Positions 24,301 through 36,300 of a stretch of 64,000 nucleotides of DNA are shown piece after piece. A program made the position numbers and the translations under genes. The stretch is from Campylorhamphus procurvoides. Taxonomy: Eukaryota; Chordata; Aves; Passeriformes; Dendrocolaptidae. The notes beneath the pieces were generated by a model, which had not been told where the DNA came from, did not search any database, and was given only the letters and a program-made list of their open reading frames with translations. The stretch lies in the NCBI GenBank assembly GCA_013396655.1, contig WBMV01001859.1:1-64000 (forward strand), written 5' to 3'. Within the stretch, counting starts at the first letter, position 1. Every line of letters starts with the position of its first letter.

Positions 24301-27300
24301 ATGACCTGGCTCTGTCCTCTGGGTACCCTCCCTTCAGATACTTAGGGACATTGGTGACAGCCCCTGTCAGTTCTCTCTTCTGGCTGAACAGACCCAGCTC
24401 CCTCAGCCTTTCCCTGTAAGAGAGATGGGCCTGTCACCTCATCATCTTTGTCACTCTTTGCTGGACCTGCTCTGGGAGTCTCTCTTGTCCTGAGGAGCCC
24501 AGAACTGGACACAGCACTTCAGATGTGGCGTCCGTAGGGCTGAGTAGAGGGGCAGAATCACCTCCCTCAACCTGTTGGCAGTGCTCTTCCTAAGGCACCC
24601 CAGGATACCCTTCTGGCCCCCAGGTCACACTGCTGGCTCATGGGCAGCTGCTTGTCCACCAGGACCCCCAGGTCCTTCCTGCATGGCTGCTTTCCAGCAG
24701 GTCAGCCCCAGCCTGTGCTGGTGCAGGGGGTTGTTCCGCCCAGGGGCAGGAACCTACATTTGCCTTTGCTAGATTTCATTCAGATCTTCTCTGCCCATCT
24801 CTCCAACCTATCATAAGTCCTTCTGGATGACAGCACAGCCCTTGAGTATCAGCCACTCCTCCAGCTTTGTGTCATCAGTGAACTTGCTGGGGAGGCCTCT
24901 GTTCTTTAATCCAAGTCATTGATCAATAAGTTTAACACTGAACCAGTATTGAACCCTGGGGGACACGACTAGTGATAGGCCTCCAACTTCAACTAGATCT
25001 GGAATTCATGGGGCAGGGATTGGTTAGAGTTTTTGTTAATTTTTGTAATTAAGGGGAAAAGTGACTTATATTTCTTCTTCTACAAAGTGTTAGTGAAGTC
25101 AATAAAGCCTTGAAGTCTGTTCCGGACTAAATGTTCTACTTGTATCTTGCTGCATGATAACAGTTACCACTTCATTTACTCAGTGGTCAGCTGATATCTC
25201 TGTCTTATAAATACTCTTTTTTATCTATTAAGCCAGGATCTTAGCCTTATTTAAAGAGAAATTAGTCTCAGAAGTGAATAATTTTGAGTTGGTTTTAGTC
25301 TGTAGTGATTTTTTCTGTCTTTTTAATACTACGTTTTCATAGATCCCCTTCTTTGCTACATCAGCTGCATGTAATGCATTTCTAAATCACAATAGTAGTG
25401 GCATTGTTTATTTAATTTTTGTTTTGAGACAATCCACTAATACTCTGTAGTATATAAATGCATCCTTTTAAAACTGTCTGTTAAATGTTGTGTGTATCTT
25501 TCAAGAAAAAAACCCTGTGCACATAATATTCTTTTATATGTTAACTTAATTCTGTTAATTACCGATGTTAGGAGATGGTGCCAAATGCCCCAGCAGGCTA
25601 CAGTGTGTACAAGGGCTGTTTTCTGTTGCAGTGGCTAGTGACAGGTTTTATGGTGCAGTGCATTACATGTGCAAATGTAACTGGCTGCAAGTGAAGGAAA
25701 TTAGAAAACATTTACTGCCTTTTTGGTATTCAACAGTGATCATTATTCGGTAATGTGCCATAATATCCTATTTAATTTTTTTTTGCAATTTTAATTGAAG
25801 AATTAAGGAGTAACTATTTGTTTTGTTATGTAACATGTGAATGATTATTCATAAAAAATAGATACCTGGTTTTCAAACAAGCACAAACAAGACACTGACT
25901 GATCTTGCTGTACATGGGAGAGATCTGTTGAAGTGCATAGAAAGTCCGTAGGAAGATCGTTCTTGTAGACTGCTGAAAGGCAGCTATGTCAAGCTTTATC
26001 CAGACTTTCCTGCCATACTTCTCATGGTGGGCTAGACTAAAGGAAGCTGTGAAGGATATGAGCACTATAAAAAGCTAAATAAGTATATGAAATAAGTAAG
26101 TTTCCAAGTTTTGCTTCATTTTCTTGCAGAACTGTAGTCTTTTCATTGTCTTACATCCTCTCTGACAAGTCAACAGCTAAAATCCTCATTTGCTTAAAAT
26201 GCACAAGAGTTAGTAGAGTGGCAGAAGTACTAGAGTATACCACATCTCTTTTGTAATAGCTACATGTATATGCATTGTTCAGTCTTTTATGTAATGAACT
26301 GCAGAATAGATTTGTGAATAAATACTTACAAGGGGTATCTGTAAGTGTTAAGGAGTGTGTTCTGCAGCACTATGTCCACATGGCTGTCATTTCCCTGTGT
26401 CTTTTGTGCTCATTCAGACTTTTCTGATTTAAGAAAACATTAATTTTTCATGAAAGATCATAAGATTATACATACCGGTTTTGAAAATAAAACCATTTTT
26501 AATTATGCATTTGAATTATAAACTTAAAGATTTTATGTTGGAAAACTGGTCTCTGCTGCATAGTCTGTTACTTCATCAAAGACCAATTTGCAGAGCTTTT
26601 CTTTTAAAAAAACCTCTATCTAGAATTTCAAGTAAAATCTAATGCAAAAGGTGGGGGGATTTATCCCTGAAAATTGCAGTAATATTTTTTCCTTTAAAAA
26701 TAGTAATTATATCATTAATACCACTTCTTAAATGAGATTATGGTAAGATTAACTGATATTTTATCTCTAACTGTGAAAAATGTGCATACATTGTTGTATT
26801 CCCTGATCTGAATGGGTTACTGCCTACCCTAGTTACTCATTTAAGTTATTTTAAACACATGGTGTGTTTGCAGGATCCTGCTTCAGTTTTGTGTCTGGCC
26901 TATAGGAATGAGCATCCTTGCAGTATTTTTAACTAGGACTTTATCTCTCTGTAGCTTAAAAAAAAAATTAAAATATTCATGTCTTATTTAGGTTAAGGGT
27001 GAGTGTAACTGTGAAACTTCTTAATGTTTTTTTCAAGTAATTTTCCTCATATGCTGTATTAGTGTATTAGGATTATTATAGTACAGATAAAATCTAACCA
27101 GATTCAGGTGTAACACAATGATAAATAAATGGAATTTATGTTTTCAGGGAAGATGGTACCACCGGAAGCAAGCAGTAAAGGAATTGCATGGTACGTTGTT
27201 ACGACTGCTTAATGAACTGTTACCATGGGAACCAAAGCTAATTAAAGCATTTCAAAGAAACAGGTAATTAGCTGCTCTTTCTTTTAACAATGGTGCATGA

Positions 27301-30300
27301 GATGAAACACAGAACAAAATTTACCTGTTAAAAACTAATCAATGAATTGGCTCTCTCAAATAAGTGAAATGAAAATACTTTGAGGAGGGGAATGAGGCAC
27401 TGGCAGTACTTCAGTTGGAAAAAGTATTTTATATTCCAGACTTACCATCTCTAAATAAAGTTGAGTTTAATGCTCTGAAGTTTTTTTCTTCCAAAACACT
27501 TTAGAATCCATAAGCATGCCTATTAGTAGTGTATCACAATACATCTAGGATTTGCACTGGTGCTTATTTGGTTAAGAGATGCTGAAAACCTTTCTCCAGA
27601 AAACTACACCAGGGCTTCATAGAACACTCTGACTGCTTACTGTCTAAAGCCACCTAAGCTGGCTCTTAATGAATTCTCCACAGAGCAGTTCTTGAAGCAT
27701 TGTTTTGAGGTCTCTGTAACCCTGTAAATTAGAAATGCAACTGGAATGGGGTGTGTTAAAGGAATACCAGCAAAGCAGTGACAGATTTAAATCTAGTAAA
27801 GGCGAATATTAATAACAGTGAAGATGTTATTCTGATTATAAATCATGGAGAGCTGAGATAGGACACCAAGTTGGAAGGGAGTGTCAACCTGCTGGAAGGC
27901 AGGAGGGCTCTGCAGAGGGACCTGGATCAGCTGGAGAAATGGGCTGATTCCAATGGGATGAGGTTTAACAAGGCCACAGGCCGGGGACAGAGTGGCTGGA
28001 GAGCAGCCAGGCAAAAAGGAACCAGGGGATTTGGATTGACAGGAGGCTGAACATGAGCCAACAGTGTGCTCAGGTGGCCAAGAAGTCCAATGGTATCCCG
28101 GCCTGTATCAGGAATAGTGTGGCCTGCAGGACTACGGGAGTGATTCCTCCCCTGTACTCAGCACTGGTGAGGCCATACCCTGAGTCCTGTGTCCAGTTCT
28201 GGGCCCCTCAGTTTAGGAAGGATGTTGAGGTGCTGGAATGGGTCCAGAGAGAAGCAACCAGGCTGGTGAAGGGACTTAAGCACAAGTCCAGTGGGGAGAG
28301 GCTGAGGGAGCTGTGGTTGTTTAGTCTGGAGAAGGTTCATCACTCTACAACTACCTGAAAGGAGGTTGTAGCCAGGTGGGGGTTTGTCTCTGCTCCCAGA
28401 CAGCCAGCAGCAGGACAATAGGACACAGGCTTAAGCTCTGCCAGGGGAGGTTTAGGTTGGATATCAGGAAGAAATTTTTTACAGAGAGAGCAATCAGGAA
28501 TTGGAATGGCCTGCCCGGAGAGGTGGTGAATTCACCATCCCTGGAGGTTTTTAAGATGAAACTGGATGTGGCACTTAGTGCCATGATCTAGTGGTGTTGG
28601 ATCAGGGGTTGGACTTGATGATCTTGAAGGTCTCTTCCAACCCAGTTGATTCTGATTCTATGATTCTGTAATATTGTCTAGAAGCTCAATGCCATTCATG
28701 CTTTTTGGCCATGCAGCTGTTACTGTGATGATAAAGACAGTAAACAGATATAACTACTGAGAGTTTGGTTCCTTAGTAGCTCATTTTCTGGATATCATGC
28801 ATGAATTAAAATTCTTATTTGGAAGTTTAGGATATTGCTGAACACTTTGCTTTAAACAATGGATTCAAGCACAAGGTTTTCTTTTTCTATTCCTTTCTAT
28901 TCACATTTCTGTTCATAGTCCTTAGCTGTTTGTTTCTCGGTGTCTTTTACAATTTAGACTCCTTCTGGAAATAAGGGAGATAGTATTACTATTAGGAAGT
29001 ATTTCATTTTCCAGTGTATGGGGTTTCCAGTTTTATGTTTCTCATAAATTCTGTTGTTGGATGCCTAGTATTAGTTCTTGTTTAGTGAATCTCAGAATCA
29101 TAGAACAGTTTATGTGGCAAGGGACCTTAAAGATCACATAGTATGAACGCCCTTGCCATGGGCAGGGATGCCTTCCACTAGAGCAGGCTGCTCAGAGCCC
29201 TATCCAACCTGGTTCTTGAACACTTCCAGGAATGAGGTATGCACAGCTTCTCTGAGCAGCCTGCTTCAGTACCTCACCAACCTCACACTGCAGGATTTCT
29301 TCCTAATATCCAATCTAAGCCTGCCCTCTGTCAGTCTGAAACCATTCCCTATTGTTCTGTCACTACCTGCTCTTGTAAAAGTCTGTCTTTCTTGTAGGCT
29401 CCCGTCAGGTACTGGAAGGCCACAGTCAGGTCACCCCAAAGCCTTCTGTTTACCAGGCTGAAGAAATCCAATTCTCTCAGCCTTTCCTCATAGGAGAGGT
29501 GCTCCATCCCTTGAATCATCTTGGTGGCCTCCTCTGAACTCTCCCCAACAGGTCTGTGTTCTCTCCATGCTGGGGATCCCAGAGCTGGATGCTGTGCTAC
29601 AGGTGGGATCTTACCAGAGCAGAGAGGCAGAATCACCTCCCTCGACCTGACGGCCACACTTGTTTGCTTTCTGGGCTGCAAGTGTACATTCCTGGGTCAC
29701 ATCCAACCCCTCATCGACCAACACCTTCAAGTGCTTCTCAGCAGGGCTGCTCTCCATCTGTTCATCCCCCAGCCTGTATTGATACCAGTGTTGCCCCAAC
29801 CCAGGTGCAGCACCATGGACTTGGTCGTGTTAAACCTCACTAGATTCTGATGGATGCACTTCTCAAGCTTGCTCAGGTCCCTCTGGATGGCATCCCAACC
29901 TTCAGGCATGATAACTGCATCCCTTGGCTTGGTGTCATGGGCAAATTTGCTAAGGGTACACTTAATCCCCTTGTCTGTGTCATTAATTAAGACATTAAAT
30001 ATCCCAGTGTGGACCCCTGAAGGACACCACTGATGTCCACTGTGACTCTGAGGCATTGACCACTGTTGTCTGGATGCCAGCATCCAACCACCATGATAAC
30101 TGCATCCCTTGGCTTGGTGTCATGGGCAAATTTGCTAAGGGTACACTTAATCCCCTTGTCTGTGTCATTAATTAAGACATTAAATATCCCAGTGTGGACC
30201 CCTGAAGGACACCACTGATGTCCACTGTGACTCTGAGGCATTGACCACTGTTGTCTGGATGCCAGCATCCAACCACTTTCTTACACGCCCAACAGTTCAC

Positions 30301-33300
30301 TCATCAAATCCCTCTCTCTCAAGTTTACAGAGAAGGATGTTATGGAGGATCATGTAAAAACCTTTACAAAAATGCAAATAAATGACATCTCTAGCCCTTA
30401 CTACTGCTGTAGTCTCTCCATCACAGAAGTCCAGTTGGTTGCTTAAGGCAGGACTTGCCTATGGCAAGGCTGTACTGGCTGTCCCAAATCACCTCCCTGT
30501 CCTTCATGTGCCTGAGCATAGCTTCTGGGATGGTCTGTTCTTGATCGTCCCAGGCACAGAGGGGAGGCTGACAGGTCAGTAGTTCCCAGGGTTGTCATCT
30601 TTACCTTTTGTAAGGATGAGTACAATGTTTTCCTTTTTAGAGTCACCTGGGACTTCAACTGATTGCCACCACTTTTCAGGTATCATAGTAAGTGTCTTGA
30701 CAACTATATCAGCCAATTCTCTCAGGTCTCTGGGATGCCTCTCATTGGGTCCCACAGGCTTCTGTATATTCAGATTCTTCAGGTGGTCATGAACCTGATC
30801 TTTACTTGCAGTGGGAAGAACTTTGCTCCCCCGGTCCCCATCCTGCTGTCCATCCACTCAGGAGGTGTGGGAAGAGAGGCTCCCATTGAAGACTGAGGCA
30901 GAAGTAGCTCAGCCTTCTCCTCACCCACTGTTACCAGTTTTCCAGCAGTGTTTGTCAGAGGGGGTTCACCTTCTTTGACCTTCCTTTTCTGATTAACATA
31001 CCTGTAGAAGCCCTTGCTGTTTTTCTTTATGTCCCTTGCAAAGTTCAGTTCCAGGTTTGTCTTGGCCTTCCTCATCCCATCCCTAAAGAACTGAACTTCA
31101 TCTCTATACTCTTNGGGAAGAGAGGCTCCCATTGAAGACTGAGGCAGAAGTAGCTCAGCCTTCTCCTCACCCACTGTTACCAGTTTTCCAGCAGTGTTTG
31201 TCAGAGGGGGTTCACCTTCTTTGACCTTCCTTTTCTGATTAACATACCTGTAGAAGCCCTTGCTGTTTTTCTTTATGTCCCTTGCAAAGTTCAGTTCCAG
31301 GTTTGTCTTGGCCTTCCTCATCCCATCCCTAAAGAACTGAACTTCATCTCTATACTCTTCCCAGGGTTACCTGTTCTTGTTTCTACTGCCTGTGCATTTT
31401 TTTCTTGCCCTTCAGTTCCCAACCAGCAGTTCCCAACTCATGCATGCTGGTCTCCTGCTGTCCTTGCCCAATTTCTTGCCCAAGGGTATTGCCAGCTCCC
31501 TTGTTCCTGAGGGCAGTTTCCCAGGGAATCCCGTTGACTGTCTTCTTGAAGAGATGGAATTTGACTTTCCTAGAGTTCAGGGACCTAACATTATTCCTTA
31601 CGTGACCCATATCCATCAGGACTGCAAACTCCACTATTGCATGATCACTGCAGCTCAAGTCTTGAGGCCCAGATTAGTTGATATATTTGGTGCTCATCAG
31701 ATCCAGTATCACATCGCCTCATGTCACAAGAGCCTGGGAGCACAGTGGCTCTTGTAGCTAGACCAAGAAGGCTTCATCAATAGGCTTGCTTTGATCAGGA
31801 GTCAAAGACCAACCACAAGGTTTCCTTTGTTGCCTTGGTCTCTGATTCTTACCCACACGCTTTTGACCTGCTCATGGCTGTTCTTCAGAGGCAACTCTTC
31901 AATTCGCCTCCTGGTGTAGAGAGCAGTCCCCTGCCTCTCCTTTCTCCCCTGTCTCTTCTGAACAGCTTATAGCCCTTGATAGTCTCCCTCCAGCCATGTT
32001 TCCAGGAAGGCAACAAGGCCATAGCTTTCTAGCAGCACAGTGGCTTCCAGCTCCTCCTGTTTGTTGCCTGTGCTGTGTTGATGTGGTTATAGAATACAGA
32101 ACTGTCATGTAAAGTGTGTTTCAGTGCTATATATGAGCTGTGCAAGATAACTTCTGAGATTAACTTAATTCATATTTCTTAGTATTTATGTCTTTGGTTG
32201 TAACCCTAGTTTACTCAACGATGCTAGCCTGACTGTTTCCATGACATAACTGTTTGGACATATACCTAGTATGCCAGGGAACTGCTCCATCTGAAAAACA
32301 GTGTTTACAGATCATGCAGAGGAAAGAAAGATGGGTGGGGATTCTAGGTTAGTATCTTGATCTGGTTCATTATGCAGCTTCTAGGCATCTGTGTATGCCT
32401 AGAATGACAGTGGTGAAGAAAGGTGTCGTGTAAAAGGGGAAAAACCATTGAGTAAAATTTACTTGTGGCGTAAACATCAGTACCACTACAAGTCTTGCTG
32501 TTGTTAGTGTGTCTATAGGGTGTCTCAGTGAGCTACTAATATCTACTAATTGAACAACAGTTCTGAATTGCTAAGTTATAGAATGCTGGGCAGAACTCCT
32601 TCCTCTTTATACCACACTATGGAATAAGGGTCTGGAGTTTTTGTTTCTTCCTTTTTTATTGTCTTTAACTATAGGAGTACACTTTACAATCAAAATCCTT
32701 TCCCTTCTGAAAGGTCCTCTAGCCCTTTCAAAATTAGAACAGAGAATAATGTTGAATGGTATTTGAATAGCAGCAAGATTTAAAAGGAAAGGTTACTTTT
32801 GCACACTGATTACAGCCGTTCATTGGCCCCACAGCAGAAGTTTCTCAAAAGAAAAATGTGACTTCCATCCAGAAACTTTAGAATATTAGTGGTTCCCTGA
32901 TATCCTTCTACAGTTCTTCCATACTTAGTCTTCAATTCAAAACCCTAATGACAGAGTTGAATTATTGTCCATACTGCATCTTTTTACAGGTTTCAATGTT
33001 GTCTTCTCTCAGTGGGAGTGTCAAAACTATGAGTAAACAATTAGGTCTTGCTGGTCCTTAGCAGCCCCACCTGGCCCTCCATCCACACCCCAGGATTTCT
33101 GTTTCAGATCATTCTGCAGTCTTCAGTCTCTACCCTAGGAATGCCAGTTTCTAGCTCAATTACATTAGTTACTGTGCCTGGCCATGGGTCCTGCTGATCT
33201 GGACTGACTCTGAGACTGACCTACCTGCATCATCACTGCAGAGGTGCCCCGAAATCACTCAGCTGAGTCCTGACCTTGGCAGTTATCGCTGGACCTGGTC

Positions 33301-36300
33301 CTGATCTGAGCCTTTGAATTGACTTCACAGCTTGACCTCAGACCTGCCTCAGAACAAGGAAGTTATTTGTTGATCTGTGCTCTTGGTTGAACCCAATTAC
33401 CACCCCTAGGCCTGCCCTGCTGCCTCACTCAGGGGCAGTAGGATGGCGTGCTGGCTGGTGAGGTTCATGCCCTGTGATCTGTGACATCATGCTTGGTTCC
33501 TTCCTCTCCATCTCTTAGTGAGCTGCTGGCCATTGCTACACTAGCTGCAAACAACTTTTTATTTTAATGCATAGGAATGGGTAAATTTAAGACCTTATTG
33601 TCATAAGGGTTAGGTCCAGAATAGAGTCTAGATTTATTCCATACAAGGTGCTAATTGCTATAATCTATTTATTCATTTGCTAAATGATCCTCCTGGGTGT
33701 TGTGTTGGTAATCACCAGCTGAATCCTGATGTTCATTGTGTTTGTACACTAAAATAGCCACTAGATCCTATCTAAACAATGGTTTAGAAGAAGGGACGAT
33801 GGAAACAGCACTTTAGCATTATCAAGGTAAGTGGATATGTTTCTAAATGGTGTTCAAATGAAAGTAGCCATGTATTTCTGTCATGTCCGTATTCTTTAGT
33901 GGAGTGTGCACCTATGGAAAGGATAGCAGCAGCTGTTCTGCTGGCCTAGAGATAAGAAAGTGTTCTTAAGGAGAAAGTTAAATTACAGTCCCATAGCTGG
34001 GCCAACAGCATGGTACATTTAAAAAAAACAAGATGTACTTACTTCTCTAGCTGGGGTTGCTGTCAGAGGAAGGAGTAGATTTGTTGCAGTTAATACTCAA
34101 ATCCTTACAGCTCTATTTGTCACAATTCAAGACCAAGGAAGAAACAGAAGATAGAGGCAGTAAAACAATGATTATCGTATTGGACTCAGTCTTTTTGCCT
34201 ATTGTTAGAGGACTTAATAATATAGAATTCATTTTTGGCAAAGAAAATTACTGTCACTTCAGATTTTCTGGGTTTCAGTCACTTGCAGACATAGCTACAC
34301 TAAAATTGTTTGAAGGGCACAGGCAATTAAATCTCTACCAACTTTTTGTATGGCAGCAAATACAAGTAAAAATAATGTTTAAAAGTGTGGGGTTTTAGTA
34401 AAGTTAGTTTTGTTATTTTCAAGGTCTAGATTGAAGAAGGACTATGATGACTTTAAAAGACATCCAGAACATGATAAATTTACCAGAGAATTGTGGAGTA
34501 ATGATGAAAGTGAAGTTGACTCTGGCAAAGAATCTTTTGCAGTATTATGCAGTAAATCATCAGAGTCTGCAGAACATACAGAAGTTATCAAAAAAGATCA
34601 CTCAGACAATGGTAAGCATTTACTGGAATTGAGTAGCTTGAACTTGATTCAGGCTGAATCAAGTTGATTTGGGAACTTAATTTTTCCATGTGAGCTGCTG
34701 TCCTGCTTTTTACCTTAACTACTGCTGTTATAATACCAAAATAGTTTGTGGTATGTATCTGCCAGATCTAGACTTGAAGACGGCAGACATGACCAAGATA
34801 AAAATTCTGCTTTATTCAAGTGTTCGCCTTTTTTTTTTTGTGCTTAACTATTTCTGTGATAACATAGACCTGTGTGGTATTTTCTTTTATGGTGGGTTAA
34901 CCTTAGCTGGCTGCCAGATGCCCACCCACCTACTTTGTTACCCCTGCTTCCTTCAGAGTACAAGGAGAGAAAACAATATGGAAACACTAAAGGGTAAAGA
35001 TACAGATAAGGGAGATCACTCGCAAGTTTCTGTCACAGGTGAAACAGACTCACTTGGGGACAATTAATGCCATTTATTTCCAATTAAAAATAAGAGTAGG
35101 ATGTTGAGAAACAAATACAAAAACAAAACCTCCCTCCCTTTCCCATCTCCACCTTTTTCCAAGTCACGTCTTCATTCCCAATTCTTCCACCTCCTACCCT
35201 GTCAAGTGGTACAGGAGAGTTTGGATCTGGGGATTGAGGTCAGTTGGTAAGAGTTAGCTTTTTGCTCTTTCTTTTCCTCTACTCCACTGTAGAGTCCCTC
35301 CTGTGGGATGCAGTCTTTCACAAACTGCACCCATATGGGTCCTCTCCTCAGGCTAGGGTCTTTCAGGGTAAGTCTGTATCTGTGTGGGTCCTCCAAAAGC
35401 CACAGTTCTTGTCAGGAGCCTACTCCAGTGTGGGCTCTTCATGGGCTGCAGCTTCTTTAAAGGCATATTCACCTCCTGTAGAATGGGATCCTCACCAGCC
35501 TGCAGTGCACATACCTGCTCTGTCATGGTCCTCCATGGAAGTGGGTCAGCCTGCTTGATCATGGTCTTTAGTGGGTTGCAGAGGAATCCATTCCAATGCC
35601 TGAAACACTTCTATCCCCTCCTACTTCACTGGCCTTGGTGTCTGCAGGGTTGTTTCTCCTACATTTTTTCCTCACTCTGCTCTGTCACATTCTTCTACAA
35701 AGCATTTTCCATGAGACTTCACCAGCTTGCAGACAGACTCGACTATGTGCTGCAGTGGATCTGTTTTGGAGCCAGCTGTGTCTGGCACAGAGCAATGGTG
35801 GCCTTTGTCCTCACAGAGGCATCACCTCTGCAGCTGCACACTGCCAAAACCACAGTGTATGGCCCCTCTCTTCACCTGCCACCCCTGCCTGCATCCTTGG
35901 CCCTCTTATCCACTTCATGCATCCCCTGCTCTCTGGCTGGTCCAGTTTGATGCTCAGTATGAAACTGGGCATTCAGATCTTTGTCCCGCAGGCACCTCAT
36001 TCTCTCAAGTCCACATGCTTTGCCAGTTCAGACCCCAGTCCCCCCTGCTTGCCAGCTATTTTGGCTTGAAGTTTACCAGCAAATACACACCACAGACGCA
36101 GTGAATCTGGGGAGGATGCAGCAGCTGGCATCAGGCACACAGTCTGTGACCTCTTGCAGCTATCCTTGCAACTCCCCCTTCCTCTGTGCATGCCTTCATG
36201 GATTTGTATAGCACTAAAATCCCCTCACCCTGCCCAGTGCAGTCTCCCCAGTCCATAGTCATATCAGATACAGCATCCAGGTTGATCTTGCTACAAGGGG

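Larger units (their letters stand above)
22045..27147 (+). other. BRD10: BRD10 intron (5.1 kb) with two CR1 copies
   Basis: The intron holds a forward CR1 fragment (about 22640-23312) and a reverse CR1 (about 24022-25020). The rest is AT-rich DNA. A strong-looking donor, AAAAG|GTAAGT at 22388, follows an open stretch from about 22214, but no acceptor gives it a phase that would link exon 5 to exon 6. Pseudo-exon use is possible but unsupported. Confidence 0.7.
29092..32095 (-). mobile_element. CR1 LINE, long reverse copy with ORF2 remnants
   Basis: On the + strand it begins with the inverted CR1 tail (CTCAGAATCATAGAACAG at 29091). It continues for about 3 kb through - strand ORF2. Recognisable - strand pieces include the endonuclease end near 31650 ([13 protein letters not shown], with the SDH of the catalytic site), the linker to the polymerase ([17 protein letters not shown] near 31200), the start of the reverse transcriptase ([16 protein letters not shown] near 30750) and a polymerase thumb/tail region ([12 protein letters not shown] near 29960). 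Frames are interrupted, so it is inactive. Two internal exact duplications (185 and 245 bases) inflate its length. Boundaries are approximate, especially the 5' end near 32095. Confidence 0.88.
27264..34423 (+). other. BRD10: BRD10 intron (7.2 kb), repeat-rich
   Basis: This intron holds a forward CR1 (about 27845-28675), a 3 kb reverse CR1 (about 29092-32095) with two internal duplications, and a GC-elevated unclassified stretch at about 33035-33490. The remainder is AT-rich. It ends in acceptor TTTTCAAG at 34416-34423. Confidence 0.75.

Noticed and set aside
29349..31658. Several - strand frames as a functional reverse transcriptase gene
   Set aside because: They are fragments of one CR1 ORF2 broken by stops, frameshifts and duplications; the element is dead.
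35244..36211. Overlapping + strand frames of 104-188 codons in the last BRD10 intron
   Set aside because: They lie in GC-rich LTR-type repeat DNA with cysteine/serine-rich chance translations in several frames at once, and no coding signal.
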